Part shown: in pieces, positions 47,900 to 56,379 of the stretch | How the letters are laid out: every line of letters starts with the position of its first letter | How positions within the stretch are numbered: the stretch's first letter is position 1 | Source: Glycomyces sp040645615 | GTDB lineage: Bacteria > Actinomycetota > Actinomycetes > Mycobacteriales > Micromonosporaceae | DNA length: 64,000 bases | Direction: 5' to 3' | Assembly: GCF_040645615.1 (NCBI RefSeq) | Contig: NZ_JBEYYO010000002.1 | Span: 62,001-126,000, forward strand | Notes under the pieces: model-generated | The model's input: the letters and a program-made list of their open reading frames with translations, nothing else | Databases searched by the model: none | Told to the model about the DNA's origin: nothing | Translations under genes and position numbers: made by a program

Positions 47900-49447
47900 A
47901 TGGTCAGCGACAGCCTACGCCAAAACGGCGGCGGCACACCAGAGCGAAACCCGTTCGGGCCCGGCGACGAGGACGAAACCGTCTACTCGCCGATGCCCTT
48001 CACCCCCGGCAGGACCCCCGCCGGGTGGACCGAGACCCGCACCCGCGAGCGGGGCTGCGACCAGTGGCCGCACCCCGAGAACCCCGGCCTGATCGCCGAT
48101 TCGGACGGCTATTACGACTGGGCCGGTCGGCGGCTCTTCCTGCCCGACGGCTCTCCCGACCCCGGCGTCTCCGGGGCCTATCGCTACCAGACCCGCCCGG
48201 ACCTGTGCGACCCGAACGCACCCGACTCCGAACCGGTCTCCCCGCGCTACGAACCGATGTGGCTGCGCCACAAGCCGGGCGACACCTGGATGATCGGCGG
48301 CAAGCCGTACGATCCCGACGACCCCGGCCCCTATGGCAACCCGCTGTGGCGGCCCGACCGCCGTACCGGGCGTCACCGCCGTGGCGAACGCCCCGACCCG
48401 ATCGCGCCCTGGGAGTGGCGGGAGGGCGACCCCGAACCGCCGGACTTCGCCCGCACCCGCATCCGCTGGGACGCGCACGGCGACTGGACCCCCGACCGCA
48501 TCGAGGCCTCCGGCAGGCCCGAAGACGGCGCGGGAACCGTCCCTGAGCGAGTCGCCTACGCCCCAGCGCCCGGTTGGCTCAGCGGGAGCTGCCCCGACCC
48601 CGGCTCCTACGATGCGCGCCAAGGCGACCGACCCGGCCACGGGCCTCGGCGCGACACCGATTGGAAGTTCATCCACCGGTACTCGACCGACTCGGACCAG
48701 GCCGAGCTCGATAGGGGCCGCAAGGAGCGCGACACCGACCGCGACGACGAAAACCCCGGGTCGGGCCGCTCCTCCGGTTCCGGCGAGGCACGTCGCGCTT
48801 GGGCCGAGCGCGAACCCTCCGGGCCCCAGGAAGCGCCCGCCGAGCGCCAGAGAGCCGCCGACCCCCGGCCCGCGCCGCGTCGCCCCCGCCATCGGGACGA
48901 GCGGGAACCGGACCAGGGCAGACACTACAGGTCCGGACGCCCCGGACCGGACGCCCGAAGCGAACCCGCACCGGACTCGAAGGGCTGGAACGCGACCGCC
49001 GCACCGGCCGCCGAGGAGCCGTACCGCCTCCCGGGTCTGCGGGAGCGGGCGTGGTCGGAGTTTCTCGCCGATTCCCAGGCTTTCTACGAAGAGCACCTTG
49101 AGCCGCCCGAGCCGGATTTCCGCGACCGCTTGGCGTGGCTCTTGCGTTGCCTGGTCTGGATCTTCGCCCTGGGCGTGACGCCGATGCCGCGACTCCGCGC
49201 CGAGTCCACCGGTCGCAGGCTCTCGCCCGCACCGCAAGCGACGCAACCCAAGGTGCCCAGGCAGACCCGGACGCTCCCCGAAGCGAACCGGACCGCAGCC
49301 CTCCCAGGAGCGGCGGCGGCGATGTTCCGGGCCGGGGCCGCGCGAGGCCGCCTCGCGGCCCGAGCCTCCCAGGCGGGTCCACCCGATTCGCCACTGCCGA
49401 GGCTGCACTTCGATCTCAACGCGGGCTACACGGCGACGGCGGCATGA
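47900..49447 (+). CDS. Large Arg/Pro/Asp-rich hypothetical protein
   Basis: 515 residues from the ATG at 47900, with GAGAGG ten bases upstream. The N-terminal half is rich in aromatic and Pro residues (repeated G-D-T-W, D-Y-D-W, Y-D-P-D-D-P-G-P-Y) and looks folded in part. About 280-400 is low-complexity Arg/Glu/Pro/Asp. A short hydrophobic segment (LAWLLRCLVWIFALGVT) near 415-431 may anchor it to the membrane. There is no known family, so a cell-envelope or phage-like origin cannot be judged. It shares four bases with the next gene (ATGA). Confidence 0.6.
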   Translation: MVSDSLRQNGGGTPERNPFGPGDEDETVYSPMPFTPGRTPAGWTETRTRERGCDQWPHPENPGLIADSDGYYDWAGRRLFLPDGSPDPGVSGAYRYQTRPDLCDPNAPDSEPVSPRYEPMWLRHKPGDTWMIGGKPYDPDDPGPYGNPLWRPDRRTGRHRRGERPDPIAPWEWREGDPEPPDFARTRIRWDAHGDWTPDRIEASGRPEDGAGTVPERVAYAPAPGWLSGSCPDPGSYDARQGDRPGHGPRRDTDWKFIHRYSTDSDQAELDRGRKERDTDRDDENPGSGRSSGSGEARRAWAEREPSGPQEAPAERQRAADPRPAPRRPRHRDEREPDQGRHYRSGRPGPDARSEPAPDSKGWNATAAPAAEEPYRLPGLRERAWSEFLADSQAFYEEHLEPPEPDFRDRLAWLLRCLVWIFALGVTPMPRLRAESTGRRLSPAPQATQPKVPRQTRTLPEANRTAALPGAAAAMFRAGAARGRLAARASQAGPPDSPLPRLHFDLNAGYTATAA

Positions 49448-49710
49448 CCGTGGACACGCTGACCGCCAGGGCCGAGATCGGCCAACGTCAACTGACCTTT
49501 CAGGCGATCTTCTCCCAGCATCGACTGAGGGTCGTCTTCACGGGGATGGAACCGCCCGTCCTCGGATCCGTGGTCTACCTCGACACCGATCAGCCCGGGC
49601 TGCGCATCTCGACCCCGCTCCACGTCGAGTGGGCCGCCCGCCACCATGAAGCGATCATCGAAGAGGCAAAACGAATCTGGGGCGTGGCCATCCGAGAATG
49701 CGATGGTTAG
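49444..49710 (+). CDS. Small hypothetical protein coupled to large gene
   Basis: 88 residues; its ATG overlaps the previous stop (ATGA). It has beta-strand patterns (L-T-F-Q-A-I-F, L-R-V-V-F-T-G-M, S-V-V-Y-L-D-T) followed by one helix (H-E-A-I-I-E-E-A-K-R-I-W). Soluble, cytoplasmic, unrecognised. Its coupling to the 515-residue gene suggests a partner role. A strong terminator lies 37 bases after the stop. Confidence 0.55.
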   Translation: MTVDTLTARAEIGQRQLTFQAIFSQHRLRVVFTGMEPPVLGSVVYLDTDQPGLRISTPLHVEWAARHHEAIIEEAKRIWGVAIRECDG

Positions 49711-49746
49711 ACCGGTCCGACCGGTCAGTGCCGGACGGCGGCATGC

Positions 49747-49777
49747 CGGGGCCCGATCGCATCGCGATCGGGCCCCG
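49747..49777 (+). terminator. Strong hairpin terminator
   Basis: A 14-base perfect stem (CGGGGCCCGATCGC at 49747-49760 and its inverse at 49764-49777) with a three-base loop. It ends the 47900-49710 transcript and lies about 70 bases before the helicase gene. Confidence 0.75.
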
Positions 49778-49847
49778 AGGTCATTCGAGCTCGGCGCGGC
49801 CCCGAGAGGCCAATACAATGGGTCCCCTCCCGACCCCAGGAGTTCCC

Positions 49848-52043
49848 ATGGCCGACACGCCGCACAGCGGACGGAAGCTCCGCGAGCGCGCCCGCACGCA
49901 GGTCGCTCGTGCTCGTGAGGTGTTGCGGCAGTATGAGAGTCTGGCTGCTGCGCCGATGCGGTTGCGGGGGGCGGTGCGTGGGCATGTCGCGGCGTTGGCG
50001 AGTGAGGATGTGTCCGTTCGGCTTGCGACGATGCGGGTCACGGAGCTGAAGAAGGTCGCAAAGGGACTGCGGCTGGCGAAGTTGGAGCAGGCTGGGATCA
50101 CCACTGTCGCCGATGTGCTTCAGAACTCGCATGAGCAGTTGACGCGGATCCCGGGGGTCGGCGCGCAGACCGTTGACGAGGTCAAGGCCGCCGCTGCGCT
50201 GTTCGCTGAGCGGTCGCGCGTCGATGCCGGGCTTCGGTTCGATCCCGAGCGGCGCGACCCGCGGCAGACCCGGATCCTGGCGCATCTTCAGGCCGAGCGG
50301 GCCGCGACGGAGGCCGTCGGTGAGCTTCAGAAGTCGGTGTCCCGCTTCAGGGAACGGGCGCTGCCGTATTTCGCGGCGGCCGACCGGGTCGGCAGCAGGC
50401 TCGCGATGCTCTTCTCCAGGCGCAAGCGGAAAGCCGAGACGCTGGCCCGCTTCGCGATGCTCGAAGCGGTCTGCGCCGAAGACGAGACGCGGGTGCTGGA
50501 GCGCGACCTGGCCGCGGCGCTCGACGAGGCCAGGCCCGAGCGTTGGACCACCGACGAGCTTTGGAGGGACTACGAGCGCCAGGCCGCGAGCGTCAACACG
50601 CAGCTCGCGAAGATCACCGGCACCGACGAAGAGGACGCCGAGCGCGCCGAGGACTTCGTCGGGCATGATCTGCGGCAGGCGATCGAGACGCTGCCGTTCG
50701 ACAGGTCGCTGCTGCGCACCGACCTGCGCTTCTATCAGCTCTTCGGCGCGAAGTACGTGGTCTACCAGAAGAGGGCGATCATCGGCGACGAGATGGGCCT
50801 GGGCAAGACCATCCAGGCGCTCGCGGTCGCCGCGCATCTTTCAGCGAAGGGCCAGCGCCGCTGCCTGGTCATCTGCCCGGCGAGCGTGGTTCCCAACTGG
50901 CTCAAAGAGATCCGCAAGCACACCCAACTCGAAGCGTTCGGCCTCCACGGGCCGAGACGAGAAGAGGAGACCCGCAAGTGGCTGCGCCGCGGCGGGGTCG
51001 CGGTGACCACGTTCAACACGATCGACCGGCTCGAAGCGCTGCCGCCGCGGGCGAAGATCGCGCTGCTGGTCGTGGACGAGGCCCACTACATCAAGAACCC
51101 GAACGCCAAGCGCAGCATGGCCGTCGGGGACGCGATCGGCCGCTCCAAGCGGGCACTCCTGTTGTCCGGCACGCCGATGGAAAACCGCGTCCAGGAATTC
51201 ACCTCGCTCATCGGCCACCTCCGGCCCGACCTCGCCGAGCAGGTCGGCGAGGCCGACGACGTGGTCGGGGCCGAGGAGTTCCGGCGGATGGTCGCTCCGG
51301 TCTACCTGCGGCGCAACCAGGAAGACGTGCTCACCGAACTTCCCGAGAAGATCGAAGTCGAGGAGTGGGTCCAGTTCAACGCGAGCGACGAGGACGAATA
51401 CCGCGAGCAGGTGCGGCGCCGTAACCTCATGGGCATGCGCCGCGCGTCCTCGGCCACGGCCGGATCGGCGAAGCTGGAGCGCCTGGCCGAACTCGTCGAA
51501 GACGCAGGGGAGGAGGGCCGGAAGGTCATCGTGTTCTCCTACTTCCTCGACGTGCTCAAAGCGGTAGGAGAACGCCTGGGCGACAAGGCGATCGGTCCGA
51601 TCACCGGGAAGGTCGCGGCCGCGAAGCGCCAGGCCATGGTCGACCAGTTCGCGCAGCGCGAAGGCCCCGCGGTGATCCTGGCGCAGATCGAGGCCGGGGG
51701 TGTGGGCCTGAACATCCAGGCGGCCTCGATGGTGATCCTCGCTGAGCCGCAATGGAAGCCGAGCATCGAGCAGCAGGCGGTCGCCCGGGCCCACCGCATG
51801 GGCCAGACCCGCCGCGTCCAGGTGCACCGGCTGCTGGCAAAGGACGGTGTGGACGAGCGGATCCGAGAAGTGCAGGAGCACAAGGACCTCCTGTTCGAGC
51901 ACTACGCGCGCCACTCCGACGCGAAGTCGACCGGCGCGATGGCGACCGCCACCGCCGTGGCGTCGCCGGGTGACGATTCGATCCCCTTGGAGCAGCGCAT
52001 CATCGCCGCCGAACGCGCCCGCCTCGGCCTCGACCGCCCGTGA
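49848..52043 (+). CDS. SNF2-family helicase with helix-hairpin-helix domain
   Basis: 731 residues from the ATG at 49848 (CAGGAGTT ten bases upstream); an in-frame upstream ATG would run through the terminator. A helix-hairpin-helix motif near residues 80-115 (LEQAGITTVADVLQ then R-I-P-G-V-G) should bind DNA without sequence preference. A coiled region follows. The SNF2 ATPase has motif I D314-E-M-G-L-G-K-T321, motif II D410-E-A-H413, motif III S-G-T-P-M-E-N and motif VI A-R-A-H-R-M-G-Q-T-R. Such proteins translocate on double-stranded DNA and remodel bound proteins or aid repair. Monocistronic. Confidence 0.92.
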   Translation: MADTPHSGRKLRERARTQVARAREVLRQYESLAAAPMRLRGAVRGHVAALASEDVSVRLATMRVTELKKVAKGLRLAKLEQAGITTVADVLQNSHEQLTRIPGVGAQTVDEVKAAAALFAERSRVDAGLRFDPERRDPRQTRILAHLQAERAATEAVGELQKSVSRFRERALPYFAAADRVGSRLAMLFSRRKRKAETLARFAMLEAVCAEDETRVLERDLAAALDEARPERWTTDELWRDYERQAASVNTQLAKITGTDEEDAERAEDFVGHDLRQAIETLPFDRSLLRTDLRFYQLFGAKYVVYQKRAIIGDEMGLGKTIQALAVAAHLSAKGQRRCLVICPASVVPNWLKEIRKHTQLEAFGLHGPRREEETRKWLRRGGVAVTTFNTIDRLEALPPRAKIALLVVDEAHYIKNPNAKRSMAVGDAIGRSKRALLLSGTPMENRVQEFTSLIGHLRPDLAEQVGEADDVVGAEEFRRMVAPVYLRRNQEDVLTELPEKIEVEEWVQFNASDEDEYREQVRRRNLMGMRRASSATAGSAKLERLAELVEDAGEEGRKVIVFSYFLDVLKAVGERLGDKAIGPITGKVAAAKRQAMVDQFAQREGPAVILAQIEAGGVGLNIQAASMVILAEPQWKPSIEQQAVARAHRMGQTRRVQVHRLLAKDGVDERIREVQEHKDLLFEHYARHSDAKSTGAMATATAVASPGDDSIPLEQRIIAAERARLGLDRP

Positions 52044-52139
52044 GTGCTCGGGGCGGTTGCGTCCCAAGGTGATCAGAGGGATGATCGGGGCCGCGCCGTC
52101 ATCTGCGGTCGCGGGGACTTCGAGGTGAAGGGGTGGTTC

Positions 52140-53141
52140 ATGAGACTGCTCGTCCTGGGTGGAAGCCTGTTCGTGGGGCGCGGGATCGTCGCCGATGCGC
52201 TCGCGCGCGGGTGGGAGGTGACCGTGTTCAACCGGGGGAGGTCGGGCACTGATCTGCCCGGCGCCAAGGTGATCCACGGGGATCGCTGGAACCGGGCGGA
52301 CCTGGAGCGGCTCGCCGCGTCGGGGCCGTGGGACGCGGTCGTGGACGTCTCCGGGTACGTGCCGCGGAACGTGCTCGAAGCGGCCTCGGTCCTGGAGCCC
52401 GCGACGGGCAGGTACCTGTTCATCTCGACGCTCTCGGCCTACCAGGGCTGGCCGATCGAGCCGTTGTCCGAGGCATCGCCCATTCTGGAGTGTCCGCCCG
52501 ACGCCGACGATACGTTCGGCGAGGACGTCAAGGACGGGCCGAGCCGGTACGGGTACCAGAAGGCCGGCTGCGAGCGAGCGGTGCTCCAGGTCTTCGGGCC
52601 AGGGCGCAGCACCGTCCTGCGCCTCGGAGTCGTGCTCGGCCCCGAGGAGTACGTCGGCCGCCTCCCCTGGTGGCTGCTCCGCATCGCCGAGGGCGGCCGG
52701 GTCGTCGCCCCCGAACGCTCCGACCGGAGCATCCAACCGGTGGACGCCCGGGACGTCGCCGAATTCGCCGCCGACGCCCTCGCCCGCAGCCTCGACGGCG
52801 CGTTCAACGTGGCCGGATCCGGCGAGGCCACCTTCGGGGACTTCCTCGGCGCATGCGTGAAGGCCACCGGATCCGACGCCGAACTGGTCTGGACCCCCAG
52901 CGACGTCCTCACCGACCACGGTGTGCGCCAATGGAACGAGCTGCCGCTGTGGCGAACCACCCCCGGCACCTGGAACACCAGCTCAGCCAAAGCCAGGGCC
53001 GCGGGCCTGACGACCCGCCCGATCGCCGACACCGTCGCCGACACCTGGACCTGGGTGACCGAATCCGGCCTGACCCGGGACCAGATCCCCGAAGACATGG
53101 GCATCGCACCGGAAAAGGAACGCCGAATCCTCGACCGGTGA
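52140..53141 (+). CDS. NAD-dependent epimerase/dehydratase (extended SDR)
   Basis: 333 residues from the ATG at 52140; longer in-frame starts have no site. The Rossmann start is M-R-L-L-V-L-G-G-S-L-F-V-G-R, a variant of G-x-x-G-x-x-G. Catalytic-type features: a Ser/Thr segment L-F-I-S-T-L-S-A-Y-Q and a Y-G-Y-Q-K-A motif carrying the active Tyr and Lys (Y-x-x-x-K). Members change nucleotide-activated sugars or reduce related ketones; the substrate is not visible. Monocistronic, short gap to the convergent gene at 53161. Confidence 0.85.
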   Translation: MRLLVLGGSLFVGRGIVADALARGWEVTVFNRGRSGTDLPGAKVIHGDRWNRADLERLAASGPWDAVVDVSGYVPRNVLEAASVLEPATGRYLFISTLSAYQGWPIEPLSEASPILECPPDADDTFGEDVKDGPSRYGYQKAGCERAVLQVFGPGRSTVLRLGVVLGPEEYVGRLPWWLLRIAEGGRVVAPERSDRSIQPVDARDVAEFAADALARSLDGAFNVAGSGEATFGDFLGACVKATGSDAELVWTPSDVLTDHGVRQWNELPLWRTTPGTWNTSSAKARAAGLTTRPIADTVADTWTWVTESGLTRDQIPEDMGIAPEKERRILDR

Positions 53142-53160
53142 ACGCTTCAGTCCACACAGG

Positions 53161-53919
53161 TCACAGCCAGGCGAAGCACACGGTGTACGAGTACTCGGTG
53201 AAGACCGCGTTCTGCCATGTGGCCCAGCCGTAACCGTCGCAGAAGGACGTGTCGCGGCCGGTGGTGCGGCCTACGACGTAGACATTGGAGTAGGCGCAAT
53301 CGGCGAACTCGAAGGTCATGTCGTCGTCGGGACCGCTGGCGTACAGGCAGTGGTCGGTCTGGGCGTATCCGATGTCGTCGGGGTACTGCATGCGCATGCA
53401 CAGCAGGACCGGAGGCGAGTCGGGATATTCGTGGAAGCTCAGCGACCCGTTGTAGAACTCCCATTCGGAGCAGTACGCGGAGTCGTCCTTCCCCTGGAGG
53501 CGCTCCAGGACCAGGAAATTGCCCACGTCGCAGTACGCGGGGAAGTAGTAGTCGTCGCCGTCGGCGGTGACGCACTCGCCGACCGAGACGTCCGCAAGCA
53601 CATGGGGTTCCGGCTCGGGTTCGGATTCGGATTCGGATTCGGATTCGGAGTGCGATTCGCGCTCGCTCTCGTCGTCCGGTTCGCTCTCGTCTCGGGGCTC
53701 GGTGCTCTCCACACCGATTCCCGAGGTGGTCGGGGTGCTCGAAGGGCTGTCTTTCACATCGGTGTCAGCGCCGGGGTCGAGCCCGAGCTTGAGCGAGAGG
53801 ATCGCGATCACGACTCCCGCCACGACCTCGACGACGATCGCGGTGCCGAGGTGCTTGAACCGGCGGTCGGGAGCGAGTGCGCTCCCCGAACCGGCGGCGC
53901 TGTTCGAAGGGGCGTTCAT
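53161..53919 (-). CDS. Membrane-anchored protein with Ser/Glu repeat and Cys-rich domain
   Basis: 252 residues from the ATG at 53919. One membrane helix (about 24-45, G-T-A-I-V-V-E-V-V-A-G-V-V-I-A-I-L-S-L) is followed by a Thr/Ser/Asp/Glu linker with the (Ser-Glu)n repeat from TTCGGA copies, then an extracellular domain (about 110-250) with six or more cysteines (V-G-E-C-V, A-Y-C-D, Y-C-S-E, L-L-C-M, H-C-L-Y, D-C-A-Y). V-G-E-C-V-T recalls the septum-formation type domains that follow such a helix in actinomycetes, an identification by eye. Function unknown; likely cell surface. Confidence 0.65.
   Translation of the reverse strand: MNAPSNSAAGSGSALAPDRRFKHLGTAIVVEVVAGVVIAILSLKLGLDPGADTDVKDSPSSTPTTSGIGVESTEPRDESEPDDESERESHSESESESESEPEPEPHVLADVSVGECVTADGDDYYFPAYCDVGNFLVLERLQGKDDSAYCSEWEFYNGSLSFHEYPDSPPVLLCMRMQYPDDIGYAQTDHCLYASGPDDDMTFEFADCAYSNVYVVGRTTGRDTSFCDGYGWATWQNAVFTEYSYTVCFAWL
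53620..53649 (-). repeat. Five exact TTCGGA hexamers
   Basis: TTCGGA is repeated five times in tandem (53620-53649) and codes for Ser-Glu repeats on the minus strand. Slippage would change linker length in two-residue steps without breaking the frame. Confidence 0.85.
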
Positions 53920-54008
53920 ACTGGCCTCGGATTCTCCCGCCCCACCGGCGGGAAGGATGAAGCGGCGCGGCGGTGTGCCTTGGCCGCCGCGCCGCGGTCC
54001 CGGTTGCC

Positions 54009-55073
54009 TCAGGGATGCTGGAGTCGGGACATCACCAAGGGGATGAAGTGGTCGAAATTCGCTTGGAGGCAGGCGAACTGGGCGTGCTTGCCGGTACACC
54101 CGGCGGCCCAGTCGCTCCCGTCTCCGTAGTCGAGGAAATCGTGCTCGATGCCCGCGGCGGTGAGGTTCGCCGAGGCCACCGCCGTGGTCTGGCGGGCTCG
54201 GTGCTCGACGATCGCCTGGACCGGGTCGACGGCGAGATCACCTCCGTTCCCGGAGTACAGCGCGATCCCCATGCCGCGCAGCGACTCCACATGCTGCGCC
54301 GGGCTGCGCTGGTTCCAATTCCAGTCCAGGGGCCAGATGGGCGAGCCGAAGATCGCGTCCGGCGCGACCGTCGGATAGCCGTACGCCGCCAGTTGCGTCG
54401 AGCCGACCACGGCCGCCCGCATTTCCAGGTTGAGCAGATCGAGCCCGCCCGAGAAGCTGCCCACATAAGTGAACAGGTCCGGTCGGCGTTCGGCGTAGCT
54501 CATCGCCCCGTAGCCGCCCATCGAGTGGCCCGAGATCGCGCGGCCCTCCTTCGCGTCGACGGTCGCGAGGTTCGCGTCGATGAACGGGATGAGCTGCTCC
54601 AAGTGGAACGTCTCCCAGTTCTGGAGCCCGAGCGAGCCGGGGTACACCCAGTCGGTGTACCAGCCGCGTCCACCGCCGTTGGGGGCCACGGTGATGAGCG
54701 GCTCGTGCGCGGTGGACTCCTCGATCGCCTGTCGAAGCCACGGCGCGTTCGGGTAGTCCCCGCCGCCGTGGAGCGTGTAGTGCACCGGGTAGGACTGGGC
54801 CGGGTCGTACCCGTTCGGGAGCGTCACCGACACCACGTGCTCGCCCGAGACCTGCCCCGGCATGACGGTGAACGCCGGAACCTCCTCGGTCGCCACGGTG
54901 AAGGTGAACGTGCGGTCGCTGCCCTCGGCCCATTCGGGCTGCGCGATCACGGTGAGCCCGAACGCGTCCGCGAGGTGCGGCGGTGCGATCGCCGCTTGCG
55001 CCTCGGGGACCGCGACGATCCCGGAGGCCAGGGTTCCCGCAAGCATCGCGGTCGTCAACGCGCGCGCGTTCAT
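54009..55073 (-). CDS. Secreted esterase of the antigen 85/esterase D type
   Basis: 354 residues with a signal peptide to about residue 28 (A-E/Q-A cleavage). Alpha/beta-hydrolase of the PF00756 type: Y-T-L-H-G-G-G-D-Y-P-N near 100, the nucleophile in G-H-S184-M-G-G and an S-G-G-L motif after it. The catalytic acid and His are probably the Asp after the G-N-G-G strand and the His in H-D-F-L-D-Y or D-H-F-I-P. The substrate could be an ester of the envelope; antigen 85-type transfer of mycolate is not implied, as the organism is unknown. It overlaps the start of its downstream-coded partner, the serine hydrolase, by four bases. Confidence 0.85.
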   Translation of the reverse strand: MNARALTTAMLAGTLASGIVAVPEAQAAIAPPHLADAFGLTVIAQPEWAEGSDRTFTFTVATEEVPAFTVMPGQVSGEHVVSVTLPNGYDPAQSYPVHYTLHGGGDYPNAPWLRQAIEESTAHEPLITVAPNGGGRGWYTDWVYPGSLGLQNWETFHLEQLIPFIDANLATVDAKEGRAISGHSMGGYGAMSYAERRPDLFTYVGSFSGGLDLLNLEMRAAVVGSTQLAAYGYPTVAPDAIFGSPIWPLDWNWNQRSPAQHVESLRGMGIALYSGNGGDLAVDPVQAIVEHRARQTTAVASANLTAAGIEHDFLDYGDGSDWAAGCTGKHAQFACLQANFDHFIPLVMSRLQHP

Positions 55074-56188
55074 GCCGACTCCTCGCACAGCGCCGCGTCG
55101 ACGACCTCGTAGCGGGTCGGCGGGTTCTCGTTCGCCGGGAACGCGTTGGTCACCAGCGACGCGAAGCGCCCGTCGTCGGTCGTCATGGTCACCGACGAAT
55201 GCCCGGTGGTCAGGTTCCCGGCGTGTCCCCACGCCTCGCCGCCGCACGAGAGGTCGAGCTTGAACAGCCCGAGCCCGTAGTCCACGCCCAGCGCGGGAGC
55301 GTCGACCGTCGTGCGCATCTGGGCCAGGGACTCCTCGGAGACGACCTCGCCCGCGGCGAGCGCCCGATAGAACTCGGTCAGGTCGCCGAGCGTCGAATTG
55401 ACCGCCCCGGCCGAGGAGGCGCGCGACATCTCGAAGCTGAAGGTCACCTCGGTCCAGAAGCCCACCGGACCGACCCAGAAGCCCTGGTAGCCAGGCAGGT
55501 ACGGGCTTGCGAGCGAGTTGTCGCCGGGTGCGGGGAACGAGGTCTCGGCCAGCCCCAGCGGGACGATGATGCGCTCGGTGACCGCCGCGCCCACGGCCTG
55601 GCCGGTGACCTCCTCGATGAGCATCCCCGCGATGAGGTAGCCGATGTTGGAGTAGGTCCAGCCCTCGCCGGGCGCGTAGAGCGGCGGCTGGGTCAGTCCC
55701 GAGCGTACGAGTTCGGCGAGCGTGAAGCTGCCGTCGGGTTCGGCGGCGGGGTTCTGGGCGTCGCGCGGGAGTCCGGCGGTGTGCTGGAGGATCTGGCGCA
55801 CCGAGATCGCGTCCTCGTCGTATCCGTCGCCGTCCACGACGCCGGGGAGGTACGCGCCGATCGGGGCGTCGAGGTCCACCGCGCCCTCGTCGACGAGCTG
55901 GAGCACCACGGCGGCGGTGAACGTCTTGCTCTGACTGGCGATCCGGAAGTGGTCGTCCTCGGTGATGGGGCGGGTCGGGAACAGCGTCGCGGTGCCGCTG
56001 GTGAGCGTCCACGCCTCGTCGGCGTCGCCGGCGTGCACGGCCGCGCCGGGGCCGGCCTGCGCCTGGTACCGGTTCAGCAGCGACTGGGGGGCTTCGTGGT
56101 CAGCGGCCTGCACCGGTGTCGCCGGGAGCGTCAACGCCACTACTGCGAATGCGATGACCGGCAGCCATCGTCTGGTCTTTCCTGCCAT
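55070..56188 (-). CDS. Secreted serine hydrolase, beta-lactamase fold
   Basis: 372 residues from the ATG at 56188. A signal peptide (R-R-W-L-P-V-I-A-F-A-V-V-A-L-T-L-P) ends near A-Q-A-A. The class C beta-lactamase/DD-peptidase motifs are S85-Q-S-K88 (S-x-x-K), Y-S-N near 189 (Y-x-N) and H-A-G near 333 (the K/H-T/S-G site). Members include D-aminopeptidases, esterases and DD-carboxypeptidases. Its stop overlaps the ATG of the esterase that follows, so both secreted enzymes are made together and may act on the same envelope substrate. Confidence 0.88.
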   Translation of the reverse strand: MAGKTRRWLPVIAFAVVALTLPATPVQAADHEAPQSLLNRYQAQAGPGAAVHAGDADEAWTLTSGTATLFPTRPITEDDHFRIASQSKTFTAAVVLQLVDEGAVDLDAPIGAYLPGVVDGDGYDEDAISVRQILQHTAGLPRDAQNPAAEPDGSFTLAELVRSGLTQPPLYAPGEGWTYSNIGYLIAGMLIEEVTGQAVGAAVTERIIVPLGLAETSFPAPGDNSLASPYLPGYQGFWVGPVGFWTEVTFSFEMSRASSAGAVNSTLGDLTEFYRALAAGEVVSEESLAQMRTTVDAPALGVDYGLGLFKLDLSCGGEAWGHAGNLTTGHSSVTMTTDDGRFASLVTNAFPANENPPTRYEVVDAALCEESA

Positions 56189-56379
56189 GTTCGGGCCTTT
56201 CCTCGTCGAGGGCGGACCCCGGGCGCCTGCCTGGGCCGTTCGGTCCGCCGCGCCGGTCGTGTGGCCGGCGTCGTGCAACCGATCATGTGGACAAGCCGTG
56301 AAACCGACAACGAAGGAATGTGGTCAAAACAGGTGATATCGCTCCGGTCATTTCATATGACCAGCCCGCTGCCCGGGCC

